Shown: positions 17,175 through 26,253, numbered from the stretch's first letter. The stretch: DNA of 64,000 bases from an uncultured Flavobacterium sp. (GCA_937773775.1 CALJVL010000010.1:62001-126000), one strand, 5' to 3'. Made by a program: numbers and translations. Notes: generated by a model not told the origin, from the sequence alone.

Positions 17175-19622
17175 ATGAAAATATTAAAATTTGGTGGAAC
17201 TTCGGTCGCCAATGCCCAAAATATAAAACGTGTCCTAGACATCGTATCAAATAAAGCAAAACTAGATAAATTAATTGTAGTAGTTTCCGCTTTTAGTCAA
17301 GTGACTAATTTATTGGAATTGGCTTCTAAAAAAGCGGCATCTAATGATGAAACTTATAAAGAGATTGTTTCCGATATTGAGAAAAAACATCTGGATGCTT
17401 TAAAGGAACTAATTCCCATTAGCGAACAAAGTGGTTCACTAAGCCACGTCAAGAGAATTACAAACCATCTGGAGACTTTATTGGATGGCTGTTTCCTTTT
17501 AGGTGAATTATCCAATAGAACATCCGATACTATTTTGAGCTTTGGGGAATTACTGTCGTCCTATATTATTGCCGAAGCGCTAAAGCAAAATTTAACAAAC
17601 AGCAGTTATAAAGACAGTCGAGAACTGATTAAAACCAACAATTCTTTTGGAAAAGCAGCGGTAAACTTCGTAGTAACAAATCAATTAATCACTGATTTTT
17701 ACAAATCGAGTGAATCGCAAGTTATAGTTATGCCGGGGTTTATTGCTTCCGCTCTTGACGGTATCAATACCACTTTAGGTCGTGGCGGATCAGATTATAC
17801 AGCTGCAATTATGGCTGGGGCTTTAGACGCAACTGATTTAGAAATTTGGACTGACGTGAATGGAATGTACACCGCCAATCCAAAAATTGTAAAACAAGCC
17901 CAACCCATTGCGTCTATTTCATACCAGGAAGCCATGGAATTGTCCCACTTTGGTGCCAAAGTTCTATTTCCTCCCACTATTCAACCAGTGTTGAGAAAGA
18001 ATATTCCAATTCATATCAAAAATACGTTCGAGCCAGAGGCAGAAGGAACTTTTATATCAAGCAATAGCCTTTCGAATGGTTCTCCCGTAAAAGGAATTAG
18101 CCATATCGAACACATCACTTTGATTACGCTTGAAGGACCAGGAATGATTGGTGTTTCGGGATCTTCAAAAAGACTCTTCGAAGTTTTATCACACGAAAAC
18201 ATAAATGTTATTTTTATTACTCAAGCTTCATCAGAACATTCCATTTGTATCGGAATTCTAAATTTAGATGCCGAAGCGGCTGAAGAGGCCATCAATAAAG
18301 CTTTTCAAATAGAAATTTTACAACATAAAATCGACCCTTGTATCGTAGAGAAAAATCTATGCATCATTGCTTTAGTTGGGGAAAACATGAAAAACCACCA
18401 AGGACTAAGCGGTAAAATGTTCAGTACCTTAGGAAAAAACAATGTTAATATTCGTGCAATTGCTCAAGGTGCTTCTGAAAGAAATATTTCAGCTGTAATC
18501 AACGAAAGAGATGTGAAAAAAGCATTGAATACCCTTCACGAACGCTTTTTTGAAGACAATACAAAACAATTAAACTTGTTTGTAATGGGTCTCGGTAATG
18601 TTGGAGAAAAATTCATCGACCAAATCAGCCAACAAAATAAATTCCTGAAGGACAACTTAAAAATAAACCTGAGGGTTATCGCATTGTCTAATTCCAGAAA
18701 AATGCATTTTGACGAGGACGGAATTAACTTAAAAACATGGCAAGCGGCTTTAGAGAAAGGAGAAACTGCTGATAAGGAAGCTTTCATATCTAAAGTAAAA
18801 GCGCTTAATTTACGAAATAGTATTTTTGTAGATATCACAGCAAACGAAAGTGTTTCTAAAACCTATGAGCATTTTTTAAGACAAAATATTGCAGTGGTGA
18901 CTTGTAACAAAATTGCCTGTTCATCCGCTTATGACAGTTACAAAAACCTTAAAAATTTATCTCGAAAATACAATGCCCCATTCTTATTTGAAACAAATGT
19001 TGGCGCAGGTCTCCCTATTATTGATACGGTGAAAAATTTAGTTGCTTCCGGTGATAAAGTCAACCAAATCCAAGCTGTGTTATCAGGAAGTCTAAACTTT
19101 ATATTTAATAATTTTGATAAAAACAATTCTTTTCATGATGTGGTAAAGGAAGCCGGTGTACAAGGATTCACGGAACCAGACCCGAAGATCGATTTGAGCG
19201 GAATTGACGTAGCCAGAAAGATTCTGATCCTGATTCGTGAAAGCGGATACAAAATGGAAATTGAAGAAATCGCAAATGAATCTTTTCTTCCCAAGGAATG
19301 TATGGAAACAGTAAATAATGAAGATTTCTTTAAATCCCTTATTGAACACGCTAATCATTTCGAAACAATTTTAGCGGAAGCTAATTCAAAAGACAGCAGA
19401 TTAAAGTTTGTGGCTCATTTTGAAGACGGCAAAGCAAGCGTTGGATTGCAATTCATCCCAAAAGACCATCCGTTTTACAATTTAGAAGGAAAAGACAATA
19501 TTGTATTATTCTACACAGATCGATACGTAGACCAACCTTTATTGATAAAAGGCGCCGGTGCTGGAGCTGCTGTTACTGCTTCGGGAATCTTTGCCGATGT
19601 GATTAGAATTGGAAACGTTTAA
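17175..19622 (+). CDS. thrA: Bifunctional aspartokinase / homoserine dehydrogenase I
   Basis: An 815-residue fusion catalysing the first and third steps from aspartate to threonine. The aspartokinase domain (about 1-290) starts MKILKFGGTSVANAQNI and carries the TTLGRGGSDYTAA substrate motif. A pair of ACT regulatory domains (about 300-460) probably mediates threonine feedback. The homoserine dehydrogenase domain (about 465-815) opens with the Rossmann fingerprint FVMGLGNVGEKF and holds the substrate block SGSLNFIFN. Length equals E. coli ThrA. It is first in thrABC, 108 bp after the Thr-rich leader. Confidence 0.97.
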   Translation: MKILKFGGTSVANAQNIKRVLDIVSNKAKLDKLIVVVSAFSQVTNLLELASKKAASNDETYKEIVSDIEKKHLDALKELIPISEQSGSLSHVKRITNHLETLLDGCFLLGELSNRTSDTILSFGELLSSYIIAEALKQNLTNSSYKDSRELIKTNNSFGKAAVNFVVTNQLITDFYKSSESQVIVMPGFIASALDGINTTLGRGGSDYTAAIMAGALDATDLEIWTDVNGMYTANPKIVKQAQPIASISYQEAMELSHFGAKVLFPPTIQPVLRKNIPIHIKNTFEPEAEGTFISSNSLSNGSPVKGISHIEHITLITLEGPGMIGVSGSSKRLFEVLSHENINVIFITQASSEHSICIGILNLDAEAAEEAINKAFQIEILQHKIDPCIVEKNLCIIALVGENMKNHQGLSGKMFSTLGKNNVNIRAIAQGASERNISAVINERDVKKALNTLHERFFEDNTKQLNLFVMGLGNVGEKFIDQISQQNKFLKDNLKINLRVIALSNSRKMHFDEDGINLKTWQAALEKGETADKEAFISKVKALNLRNSIFVDITANESVSKTYEHFLRQNIAVVTCNKIACSSAYDSYKNLKNLSRKYNAPFLFETNVGAGLPIIDTVKNLVASGDKVNQIQAVLSGSLNFIFNNFDKNNSFHDVVKEAGVQGFTEPDPKIDLSGIDVARKILILIRESGYKMEIEEIANESFLPKECMETVNNEDFFKSLIEHANHFETILAEANSKDSRLKFVAHFEDGKASVGLQFIPKDHPFYNLEGKDNIVLFYTDRYVDQPLLIKGAGAGAAVTASGIFADVIRIGNV

Positions 19623-19627
19623 ATTAG

Positions 19628-19677
19628 TTTAACGCTTCAGGTTGAAAAATCGTTTTTTTTTAACCTGAAGCGTTAAA
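19628..19677 (+). repeat. Long perfect hairpin between thrA and thrB
   Basis: 16-bp perfect arms TTTAACGCTTCAGGTT and AACCTGAAGCGTTAAA enclose an 18-nt loop that itself contains T9. It starts six bases after the thrA stop and ends before the thrB ATG at 19694. It has the shape of a terminator or an RNase-processing stem within the operon and could lower thrB/thrC expression relative to thrA. Confidence 0.75.
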
Positions 19678-19693
19678 TCTCAAACAAAAAATC

Positions 19694-20614
19694 ATGAACG
19701 AAATAAAAATATTTTGCCCTGCGACAATCGCGAATCTATCCTGTGGCTTTGACGTCCTTGGATTGTGTTTGGACAATGTGGGCGACGAAATGCTTGTTCG
19801 AAAATCAGACAAAAAAGGGATTCGCATCACTAAACTTGTGGGTGCCGACCTTCCGCTTGAAACCGAAAAAAATGTGGCTGGAGTTGCGGCTTTGGCCATG
19901 CTTGATGCCTTACAATCGGATGCAGGTTTTGATATCGAAATCTACAAAAACATCAAGGCCGGAAGCGGAATTGGAAGTAGCGCGGCCAGTTCAGCAGGTG
20001 CTGTTTTTGGTATCAATGAACTTTTAGGAAGACCATTTGAGATCAAAGATTTGGTTCCTTTTGCTATGCAAGGCGAAAAACTAGCTTGCGGAAACGCACA
20101 TGCTGATAATGTTGCCCCTGCCCTACTGGGTGGTTTTACTTTGGTCCGTAGTTACAGTCCGCTGGATATCATAAAAATCGAAAGTCCGTCTGAATTATAT
20201 GCCACCGTGGTTCATCCGCAAATTGAATTAAAAACATCGGATGCGCGCTCGGTATTGAAGCAAACGGTTTCCCTAAAAAGCGCCATTATGCAATGGGGAA
20301 ACGTGGGAGGACTTATTGCTGGTTTATACACTAAAGATTATGATTTAATCGGTAGATCGTTGCACGATGAGATTGTGGAGCCTTTGCGAAGCGTATTGAT
20401 TCCGGGTTTTGATCTGGTTAAACAAACTGCTTTAGAAAACGGAGCGCTTGGTTCTGGAATATCTGGTTCTGGTCCCTCAATTTTTGCTTTAAGCAAAGGG
20501 GAAGCTACTGCAAAGAAGATTGCCAAAGCTATGAGTGCCGTTTACGACAAAATAAACTTACCTTATGAAATTCATGTTTCAAAAGTGAATCCCGATGGAA
20601 TAAGAATCTTATAA
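19694..20614 (+). CDS. thrB: Homoserine kinase
   Basis: A 306-residue GHMP-family kinase that phosphorylates L-homoserine on its gamma-hydroxyl. The ATP-binding motif AGSGIGSSAASSAGAVFG lies near residues 89-106, and the C-terminal GHMP block ENGALGSGISGSGPSIFAL near 245-265. The start MNEIKIFCPATIANLSCGFD is the canonical family opening. It lies between thrA and thrC, separated from thrA by a perfect hairpin. Confidence 0.96.
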   Translation: MNEIKIFCPATIANLSCGFDVLGLCLDNVGDEMLVRKSDKKGIRITKLVGADLPLETEKNVAGVAALAMLDALQSDAGFDIEIYKNIKAGSGIGSSAASSAGAVFGINELLGRPFEIKDLVPFAMQGEKLACGNAHADNVAPALLGGFTLVRSYSPLDIIKIESPSELYATVVHPQIELKTSDARSVLKQTVSLKSAIMQWGNVGGLIAGLYTKDYDLIGRSLHDEIVEPLRSVLIPGFDLVKQTALENGALGSGISGSGPSIFALSKGEATAKKIAKAMSAVYDKINLPYEIHVSKVNPDGIRIL

Positions 20615-20730
20615 TATTAAATAAAAAAAAGGTTTTTGATTAACAATTTTTGATTTCAGAAGTAGCTCCTGTTACGATAAAAATCAACAATCTAAAATCG
20701 TTAATCTCCAATCAGAAAGCATTTGTACCA

Positions 20731-22020
20731 ATGAAATACTATAGTTTAAACCATAACGCCCCAAAAGTTTCTTTTCAAGAAGCCGTAATACAAGGATTAG
20801 CATCTGATAAAGGATTGTATTTTCCTGAAACGATAACGCCCTTGCCACAAAGTTTTTTTGATACTATTGAAAATTTAAGTAATGAGGAGATTGCTTTTCA
20901 CGCAATTCAACAATTTGTAGGTAACGAAATTCCTGAAGACAAATTAAAAGAAATCATTGCTGATACTTTATGTTTTGACTTCCCACTAGTAGAAGTCGAA
21001 AAAGGAATCTATTCCCTTGAGTTGTTTCATGGTCCTACCATGGCTTTCAAGGACGTAGGCGCGCGATTTATGTCCCGTTGTTTGGGCTTCTTTAACAAAG
21101 ACAAAAAAGACAGTAAAAATACGGTTCTTGTTGCTACTTCTGGAGATACAGGTGGTGCAGTTGCAAGTGGATTCCTGGGTGTGAAAGGTGTTGAGGTAAT
21201 TATCCTTTATCCATCAGGTAAAGTAAGTGACATTCAAGAACGACAATTGACGACTTTAGGACAAAATATTTCAGCACTTGAAGTAGACGGTTTTTTTGAC
21301 GATTGCCAAGATATGGTCAAAAAAGCATTCTTAGATGAGAGTTTGAAACATCATAATCTGACTTCGGCGAATTCGATCAATATCGCACGCTGGTTGCCAC
21401 AGATGTTTTATTTCTTTTTCGCATATAAAGCCCTAAAAAAGCAAAAAAAAGCTTTGATTTTCTCTTGTCCGAGTGGAAACTTCGGGAATGTTTGTGCGGG
21501 AATTATCGCCAAAAAAATGGGCTTGCCTGTAGCGCATTTTGTAGCCTCTACTAATGTCAATGACACTGTGCCTCGTTTCTTAGAAAATGGGGTTTATGAT
21601 CCAAAACCTTCTATAGCAACAATATCAAATGCGATGGATGTGGGAAATCCGAGTAATTTTATCAGAATTCAAGAAATGTACCAGAATAATTTAGAGGAAT
21701 TCAAAAAGGATTTTTCTTCTTTTACTTTCTCAGATGCAGCCACTTTAGAAGCCATGAAATCCATTTACAATAAAAACGGCTACATTGCCGAACCGCATGG
21801 AGCTGTTGGTTACCTAGGATTAAAAAGAGAATTACAAAATCATAGCAATGCAATTGGGATTTTCTTAGAAACCGCACATCCAATCAAGTTTTTGGATACT
21901 GTGGAACCAACATTAAATGTAAAACTGCCAATTCCTAAACAAATTGAAAGTGTATTAGGAAAGGACAAAGTGAGTACTAAAATTAAAACCTACGAGGAGT
22001 TTAAAGCATTTTTAGGGTAA
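20731..22020 (+). CDS. thrC: Threonine synthase
   Basis: A 429-residue fold-type II PLP enzyme converting O-phosphohomoserine to threonine. The PLP lysine lies in GPTMAFKDVGARF at about residue 107, and the phosphate-cradle motif ATSGDTGGAV follows. The start MKYYSLNHNAPKVSFQEAV at ATG 20731 matches family N-termini; a TTG 81 bases upstream would add unconserved sequence. The 116-bp gap after thrB contains no terminator, so thrABC probably forms one transcript ending at the hairpin at 22046. Confidence 0.96.
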   Translation: MKYYSLNHNAPKVSFQEAVIQGLASDKGLYFPETITPLPQSFFDTIENLSNEEIAFHAIQQFVGNEIPEDKLKEIIADTLCFDFPLVEVEKGIYSLELFHGPTMAFKDVGARFMSRCLGFFNKDKKDSKNTVLVATSGDTGGAVASGFLGVKGVEVIILYPSGKVSDIQERQLTTLGQNISALEVDGFFDDCQDMVKKAFLDESLKHHNLTSANSINIARWLPQMFYFFFAYKALKKQKKALIFSCPSGNFGNVCAGIIAKKMGLPVAHFVASTNVNDTVPRFLENGVYDPKPSIATISNAMDVGNPSNFIRIQEMYQNNLEEFKKDFSSFTFSDAATLEAMKSIYNKNGYIAEPHGAVGYLGLKRELQNHSNAIGIFLETAHPIKFLDTVEPTLNVKLPIPKQIESVLGKDKVSTKIKTYEEFKAFLG

Positions 22021-22045
22021 TTCTTGAAACACTTCTTAAATATAC

Positions 22046-22081
22046 AAACGACTGAGAAGACATTTTTCAGTCGTTTTTTTT
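22046..22081 (+). terminator. thr operon terminator
   Basis: 10-bp stem AAACGACTGA / TCAGTCGTTT with an 11-nt loop followed by a T-run, just after thrC. Confidence 0.88.
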
Positions 22082-22290
22082 ATGGAATAATTTTATTTAA
22101 TTGATTTTGAATAGAGATCTGCAAATAAAAACCAAAAATGAACTGTTCTTTTCTAATTTATAAAAAATTAGTTTTGGGATAAAATCGCATGGAGCAGACT
22201 CACAAAAAAATTATTAGCTAAATTAGCAAAACTATCTTTATTCTATCCTTACGGAATAACTGAGGAGAAAAATAAACAAAATTTAATAAT

Positions 22291-22758
22291 ATGATTTTAT
22301 CAAATAGAGAAAACATGTCTGAAAGTGAAATGACTTATCTCGATTCTATATTAGAAAAAAGTTTAAACCTGAACACGATTCACTTTGGCAAAAGTCCAAG
22401 AAAAGTAATACAATACGATAAAAGACCCAATATGTATGGAGGCGACGGTCTGGTTTATCTACTCCAAATGTTCGCTGAAGGGGAGTTGGTTAATAACCGA
22501 ATTGGAGCTTATATGATATTACCAACTGCTAACGATTCAGTGGGTTTTCACACGCATGGGTCCCGAAAAGAACAAGAATTGTACATTGTTATGGAAGGAA
22601 CAGCTGAGTATCTTGAAAAGAAAGATTGGGAAAGTACTGAAAAAAAATATAAAGTAGAAAAAGGAAATATTACTACAATGCGAGGCGGTGGTTTTCATGG
22701 TTTAAAAAATATTGGGGATTCACCCTTAATTATTTTTGTAATAACAACAAACGAATAA
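22291..22758 (+). CDS. Cupin domain protein
   Basis: A 155-residue single-domain cupin. Metal-binding motif 1 reads GFHTHGSRKEQELYIVMEG (two His and a Glu), and motif 2 supplies a His in GGGFHGLKNIG. Small cupins of this sort bind a divalent metal and may be isomerases, dioxygenases or sugar-binding sensors; nothing here selects one. It is a stand-alone gene with flanking intergenic space, AT-rich like its neighbours. No signal peptide. Confidence 0.75.
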   Translation: MILSNRENMSESEMTYLDSILEKSLNLNTIHFGKSPRKVIQYDKRPNMYGGDGLVYLLQMFAEGELVNNRIGAYMILPTANDSVGFHTHGSRKEQELYIVMEGTAEYLEKKDWESTEKKYKVEKGNITTMRGGGFHGLKNIGDSPLIIFVITTNE

Positions 22759-22929
22759 AAGGAAGCTAGGAAAAAACAATGGCATAGCCACACAATATCC
22801 GAAATTGATCTCTATCGCTAGGCAGAACGTTTCATCATTATTACCATGCCAACCAAAATTTGATCAATTGCTGTCGCTTTATAGCATTTGTACTAGGCAA
22901 AATACTTATTTAGCATAAAAAGTAATTCC

Positions 22930-23283
22930 TTATTTTTCTATGGGTTTTGTAATGTAATCATTAGATCCTGCCTGCAACGCTTTTTCTCTATCACCACTAA
23001 GTCCAAAAGCAGACTGTGTTATAATAATTACATCCCTGTTTAACTCCCTAATCTCTATTTTTGGGTCATAGCCTTTCATGTCAGGCATCTGAACATCAAT
23101 TAATTTTAAATCGATATCTGGATTCTCTTTGAATTTTTCAATTGTTTCACGTCCAGTTTTTGCTTTGATTATCTCTTTTCTAAAATCTTGTGCTGACTTT
23201 AAGATTAACTTTCTTGAAATAATGGCATCATCAGCAATTAGCATTTTTAAATTTGTTTTTATTTGAGAAATTCTCTTTTGCTC
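22930..23283 (-). pseudogene. Orphan response-regulator receiver domain, probable remnant of a hybrid histidine kinase
   Basis: An ATG at 23244 would give a 104-residue receiver domain with the key residues present: acidic pair in LIADDA, phospho-acceptor Asp in LIDVQMPDMKGYD, and Lys in NDYITKPIE. The frame continues open 13 codons upstream of that ATG to a TAA, and those codons (ending QIKTNLK) read like the linker that precedes receiver domains in hybrid sensor kinases. No kinase domain follows. I infer that the kinase has been deleted, leaving its C-terminal receiver. Whether the stub is still translated as a single-domain regulator is open. Confidence 0.55.
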
Positions 23284-23324
23284 TTATAGCAAATATTTAT
23301 TTTTCCCTCACCAAAATTACCCAC

Positions 23325-23365
23325 AAAAAAAGCTACTAACTTACATAAAGTTAGTAGCTTTTTTT
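23325..23365. terminator. Strong bidirectional terminator-like hairpin
   Basis: Perfect 18-bp arms beginning with A7 and ending with T7 (AGCTACTAACTT core) around a 5-nt loop. It lies downstream of the minus-strand SYLF gene and upstream of the receiver remnant. Confidence 0.85.
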
Positions 23366-23505
23366 AGATCCTGATTTTAGATTAATGGTAGCAACAAGTC
23401 TGCTTTCATTCAGAGCACAAGGATTAGGTAGACTCTGTCTTTGAATCTATTCTGTGCTCAAAAAAACTACTATGATTAGTTTTCTTTAATATTCAAAAAA
23501 GCATT

Positions 23506-24045
23506 TTACAATTTATTAAACTTAAATTTTTGTCCGCCAATTGATGCTTCATACATCAGTCCGCCTTTTTGCATAGTGAACACCATTACGCCATCCGTAT
23601 ATTTTACATTTGCTGAGGCTCCTTCGGTTACTGCCACTGCCGAAACTTGGGCAGCAAACTCAAATTGGCTGTCTTTAAAACGCTCTAATTCCTTTTTTGA
23701 CTCAAAAAATATGACCTCACTATACGCCTGCCCTCCTGCTTGGAATCCAATGGTTACTTGTGATAACTTAGCCATACCTATAAGCTTACCATACTCGTAA
23801 ACAGCACCATTACCGGCTGCCCCACCAATGATAAAGCCGCCTTTACCCACATTAGGGAAAATGACATAGCCAGCCGATCTTTCAAAAATCGCTTTCAGAA
23901 GTGGATCCTCGTCAATAAATTCCCTCTTTGCAGTCTCGCTATCAGAGATAATGCTGTTTATTTTATCTTTCGATTGCCCTACTATAGACGATATGTTCAG
24001 CAGACAAGCCATTACAAAAACCCAAGTGATATTTAAATTTCTCAT
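23506..24045 (-). CDS. Exported SYLF (YSC84-like) domain lipid-binding protein
   Basis: A 179-residue protein with an N-terminal signal peptide ending around SSIVGQ (residue 24). The rest is a SYLF domain: AGYVIFPNVGKGGFIIGGAAG, VYEYGKLIGMAKLSQVTIGFQ and a C-terminal VKYTDGVMVFTMQKGGLMYEA. SYLF domains bind phosphoinositides in eukaryotes; the bacterial versions are periplasmic and of uncertain role. Monocistronic, bounded by the hairpin at 23325 and a 440-bp intergenic region. Confidence 0.88.
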   Translation of the reverse strand: MRNLNITWVFVMACLLNISSIVGQSKDKINSIISDSETAKREFIDEDPLLKAIFERSAGYVIFPNVGKGGFIIGGAAGNGAVYEYGKLIGMAKLSQVTIGFQAGGQAYSEVIFFESKKELERFKDSQFEFAAQVSAVAVTEGASANVKYTDGVMVFTMQKGGLMYEASIGGQKFKFNKL

Positions 24046-24266
24046 TTCTTAAAATATTAAATTATTAAATTATTTTATTTACTATATATTTAAAGGTACA
24101 GCTTTTTTACCCAATAAGTAGCGGCTTTGGCGGCTTACAGCTTTTAGAACTAATAATTTAACACCAAATTAAGTTCCTGTCTTACATTAAGATATTTATA
24201 ATTCTGGCATTTTAATTTTGAAAAATTTCATGAATAGGAGCGTATACATTTATTACGACATTTTTG

Positions 24267-24334
24267 CGTAAGGGATTGCGGCGTTATCCTTTATTTTTTT
24301 CTTTCAAAAATAAAGATTAAGCCAAAAGCCCGAC
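24267..24334 (+). repeat. Stem-loop intergenic element, possible dispersed flavobacterial repeat
   Basis: A nested fold with conserved-looking internal loops: outer GGG/CCC and GGC/GCC pairs, then a long AT stem (TCCTTTATTTTT against AAAAATAAAG). The layout of a GGATTG..GCG..ATCC side facing AAGAT..GCC..AAAGCCCG recalls a repeat I have seen in many flavobacterial intergenic regions and resembles the element at 59172. It may be related to published structured-RNA candidates of Flavobacteria, which I cannot verify here. Confidence 0.4.
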
Positions 24335-24384
24335 CCCAAAGCTGCAGATTAATACTTTTATAAAAAATCTTTCTGCTTTGGGGT
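24333..24384 (+). repeat. Inverted repeat upstream of GNAT gene
   Basis: ACCCCAAAGC at 24333-24342 pairs perfectly with GCTTTGGGGT at 24375-24384; inner bases GCAGATT/AATCTTTC partly extend the stem. A further CCCAAAGCAGA follows at 24389. It overlaps the 3' end of the preceding element and may be part of one composite repeat in the 440-bp gap between the SYLF and GNAT genes. Confidence 0.45.
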
Positions 24385-24440
24385 TACGCCCAAAGCAGAA
24401 TTAGAATAGAACAAAAAACTTATTCTGTTGTAGTTTTATT

Positions 24441-24448
24441 TATATTTG
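24441..24448 (+). promoter_or_regulatory. -7 promoter box for GNAT gene
   Basis: TATATTTG matches TAnnTTTG 38 bases upstream of the GNAT ATG. No TTG is found at the expected -33 spacing. Confidence 0.45.
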
Positions 24449-24485
24449 CTAAAATAAATTCCTACTACGACTAACGTAAATACCC

Positions 24486-24995
24486 ATGATAACAAAAGCA
24501 CTATTAGAAGATGTTTCGAGCTTAAATAAATTAATCAATTCAGCTTACCGCGGGGAATACTCCAAAAAAGGATGGACTACCGAGGCCAACTTGCTTGAAG
24601 GTAGCCGCACGAATGAATCAGAGTTAATTGAAATTCTTCATGACTCTAAAAACACAATTCTGAAATTTACTGAGAATGACCGTATTAACGCTTGTGTTTT
24701 GCTCGTTGAAAAAGAACAGCAATTGTATTTAGGGATGCTAACGGTTTCTCCGGAATTGCAGAATAGCGGTATTGGAAAAAAACTTTTGTATAATGCTGAA
24801 ACACATGCTAAAGCATTGGGATTGAAAACAATTGTAATGACAGTAATATCAGCCAGAGATGAATTGATTGCTTGGTACAAACGTCATGGTTATATTGATA
24901 CCGGAGCAAGAGAGGCTTTTCCTGTAGGTGACATTCATATTTCAATCTCAGAACAGCCTTTGGAGTTTATGGTGTTGAAAAAAAATATAATCTAA
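24486..24995 (+). CDS. GNAT family N-acetyltransferase
   Basis: A 169-residue acetyltransferase with the GNAT core. Motif A reads LGMLTVSPELQNSGIGKKLL with the Q-x-x-G-I-G-K pyrophosphate loop for acetyl-CoA, followed by the motif B helix and YKRHGYIDTGAREAFP. The substrate cannot be predicted from sequence. Single gene between an intergenic repeat region and the convergent DUF3037 gene. Confidence 0.85.
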   Translation: MITKALLEDVSSLNKLINSAYRGEYSKKGWTTEANLLEGSRTNESELIEILHDSKNTILKFTENDRINACVLLVEKEQQLYLGMLTVSPELQNSGIGKKLLYNAETHAKALGLKTIVMTVISARDELIAWYKRHGYIDTGAREAFPVGDIHISISEQPLEFMVLKKNII

Positions 24996-25033
24996 TTTTA
25001 AGGCGAAAAAACATGTCTACTGAGGCGCATGTT

Positions 25034-25417
25034 TTAAAGAACGAACTCTTCAAATAGTCGCTGCGTCGTATTCTCTAAATCATCACACAATCCCGGATGC
25101 GGTCTTGAGGTTTGAATTACGGAACTACGCAAAGCGGTTAACCAACGAAAACGGGACGGAACATCCATCAATGCAATAGGCCCACCATCTTTGGTTCCAT
25201 GTGCTACTTTTTCGAAAGCCAATAGATTCATTTGGATTTGTTCCACATCCGTTTCTGCCGAAAATAATAATGCTTTTTCTACATTAAAAGAATGAAGTAC
25301 TTTTATAAATTTGGCTTTTTTGCAAAAAAGAACAATCCCTACATTGAGGAATTCTTCGCGCTCTACCTTCGGCACAACACGAATTACAGCATACTCATAT
25401 AAGTTTTTCTCGTGCAT
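25034..25417 (-). CDS. DUF3037 domain protein
   Basis: A 127-residue protein typical of DUF3037: an opening YEYAVIRVVPKVEREEFLNVG, and a C-terminal SRFRWLTALRSSVIQTSRPH block followed by a LCDDLENTTQRLFEEFV helix. Function is unknown. Its start overlaps the end of the HipA-like kinase gene by 23 bases, so the two are translationally coupled; the same gene pair recurs in many bacteria. No membrane segment or signal peptide. It is the last gene of a probable nnrD-HipA-like-DUF3037 run on the minus strand. Confidence 0.85.
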   Translation of the reverse strand: MHEKNLYEYAVIRVVPKVEREEFLNVGIVLFCKKAKFIKVLHSFNVEKALLFSAETDVEQIQMNLLAFEKVAHGTKDGGPIALMDVPSRFRWLTALRSSVIQTSRPHPGLCDDLENTTQRLFEEFVL

Positions 25418-26189
25418 TTTGTGCTTCCTTTATAAAAATTTCTGAATGATTTAGTCGGGTCAATAGAAACTGCAAATATATATTTCGCAATTCTGCTGCG
25501 GTGTCTTCGACCTCTTCCCACTGCAACCATTCCTCTGGTATTAGGTTTACGATAGCTTCTAACACTTCGGGAGTCAATAGTTTTTTGAAAGCGGTATCCG
25601 TTTCAGCCAATACTGAAGCCTGCGGCAATAATACGTGGTCTTTTATTAAGGCAAAAGGACTTTTAGCGTGTTTTTCCCAATTAGTCCAAATATGATGAAA
25701 ATAAAGACTTGCCCCATGATCGATAAGCCATAATTCTTTATGCCAAATCAACATATTGGTGTTTCTGAAGGTACGGTCAACATTAGTGATGAAGGCGTCT
25801 AGCCAAACAATTTGTGATGCCATAGTAGGGTTAACAACCGTGACAACAGGGTCAAAATTGATAGCGCCAGAAAGAAAATGCAGCGCTAAATTCATCCCTT
25901 GACTTCCCTGCAATAAATCCTGAATTTCCTCATCGGCCTCAGTTCGTCCAAAAGCTTCATCAAGATTGGCAAAAACTAACTCCGGCATTTTCATACCTAA
26001 AGCTCGTGCAATTTCACCGCCAATCAACTCGGCGATTAATGCTTTGACGCCATGACCAGCACCTTTGAATTTGAGCACGTATTTGAAATCGTCATCGGCT
26101 TCCGCCAGAGCAGGCAGGGAGCCACCTTCGCGCAAAGGAGATATATACCGCGTTACATTTACGGTTCGAAGATTAAACTTGGTTTTCAT
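25395..26189 (-). CDS. HipA-like kinase domain protein
   Basis: A 264-residue member of the HipA-like protein kinase superfamily. Visible parts are a glycine-rich ATP loop region (KYVLKFKGAGHGVKALIAE, residues 36-54), a catalytic loop LDAFITNVDRTFRNTN with Asp138 and Asn143/145, and a metal-binding IDHGAS (Asp157). It lacks the N-terminal Couple_hipA domain of classical HipA toxins and has no HipB-type HTH partner; instead it overlaps a DUF3037 gene. HipA kinases phosphorylate aminoacyl-tRNA synthetases or other targets; what this branch modifies is unknown. A minus-strand TAAGTTTG (26210-26217) lies just upstream of the start as a possible -7 box. Confidence 0.82.
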   Translation of the reverse strand: MKTKFNLRTVNVTRYISPLREGGSLPALAEADDDFKYVLKFKGAGHGVKALIAELIGGEIARALGMKMPELVFANLDEAFGRTEADEEIQDLLQGSQGMNLALHFLSGAINFDPVVTVVNPTMASQIVWLDAFITNVDRTFRNTNMLIWHKELWLIDHGASLYFHHIWTNWEKHAKSPFALIKDHVLLPQASVLAETDTAFKKLLTPEVLEAIVNLIPEEWLQWEEVEDTAAELRNIYLQFLLTRLNHSEIFIKEAQNAREKLI

Positions 26190-26253
26190 ATTCGGAATTT
26201 ACTAAGGCACAAACTTACAAATAAGTTAACTAGATTTTACTGGAAGCATTAAA

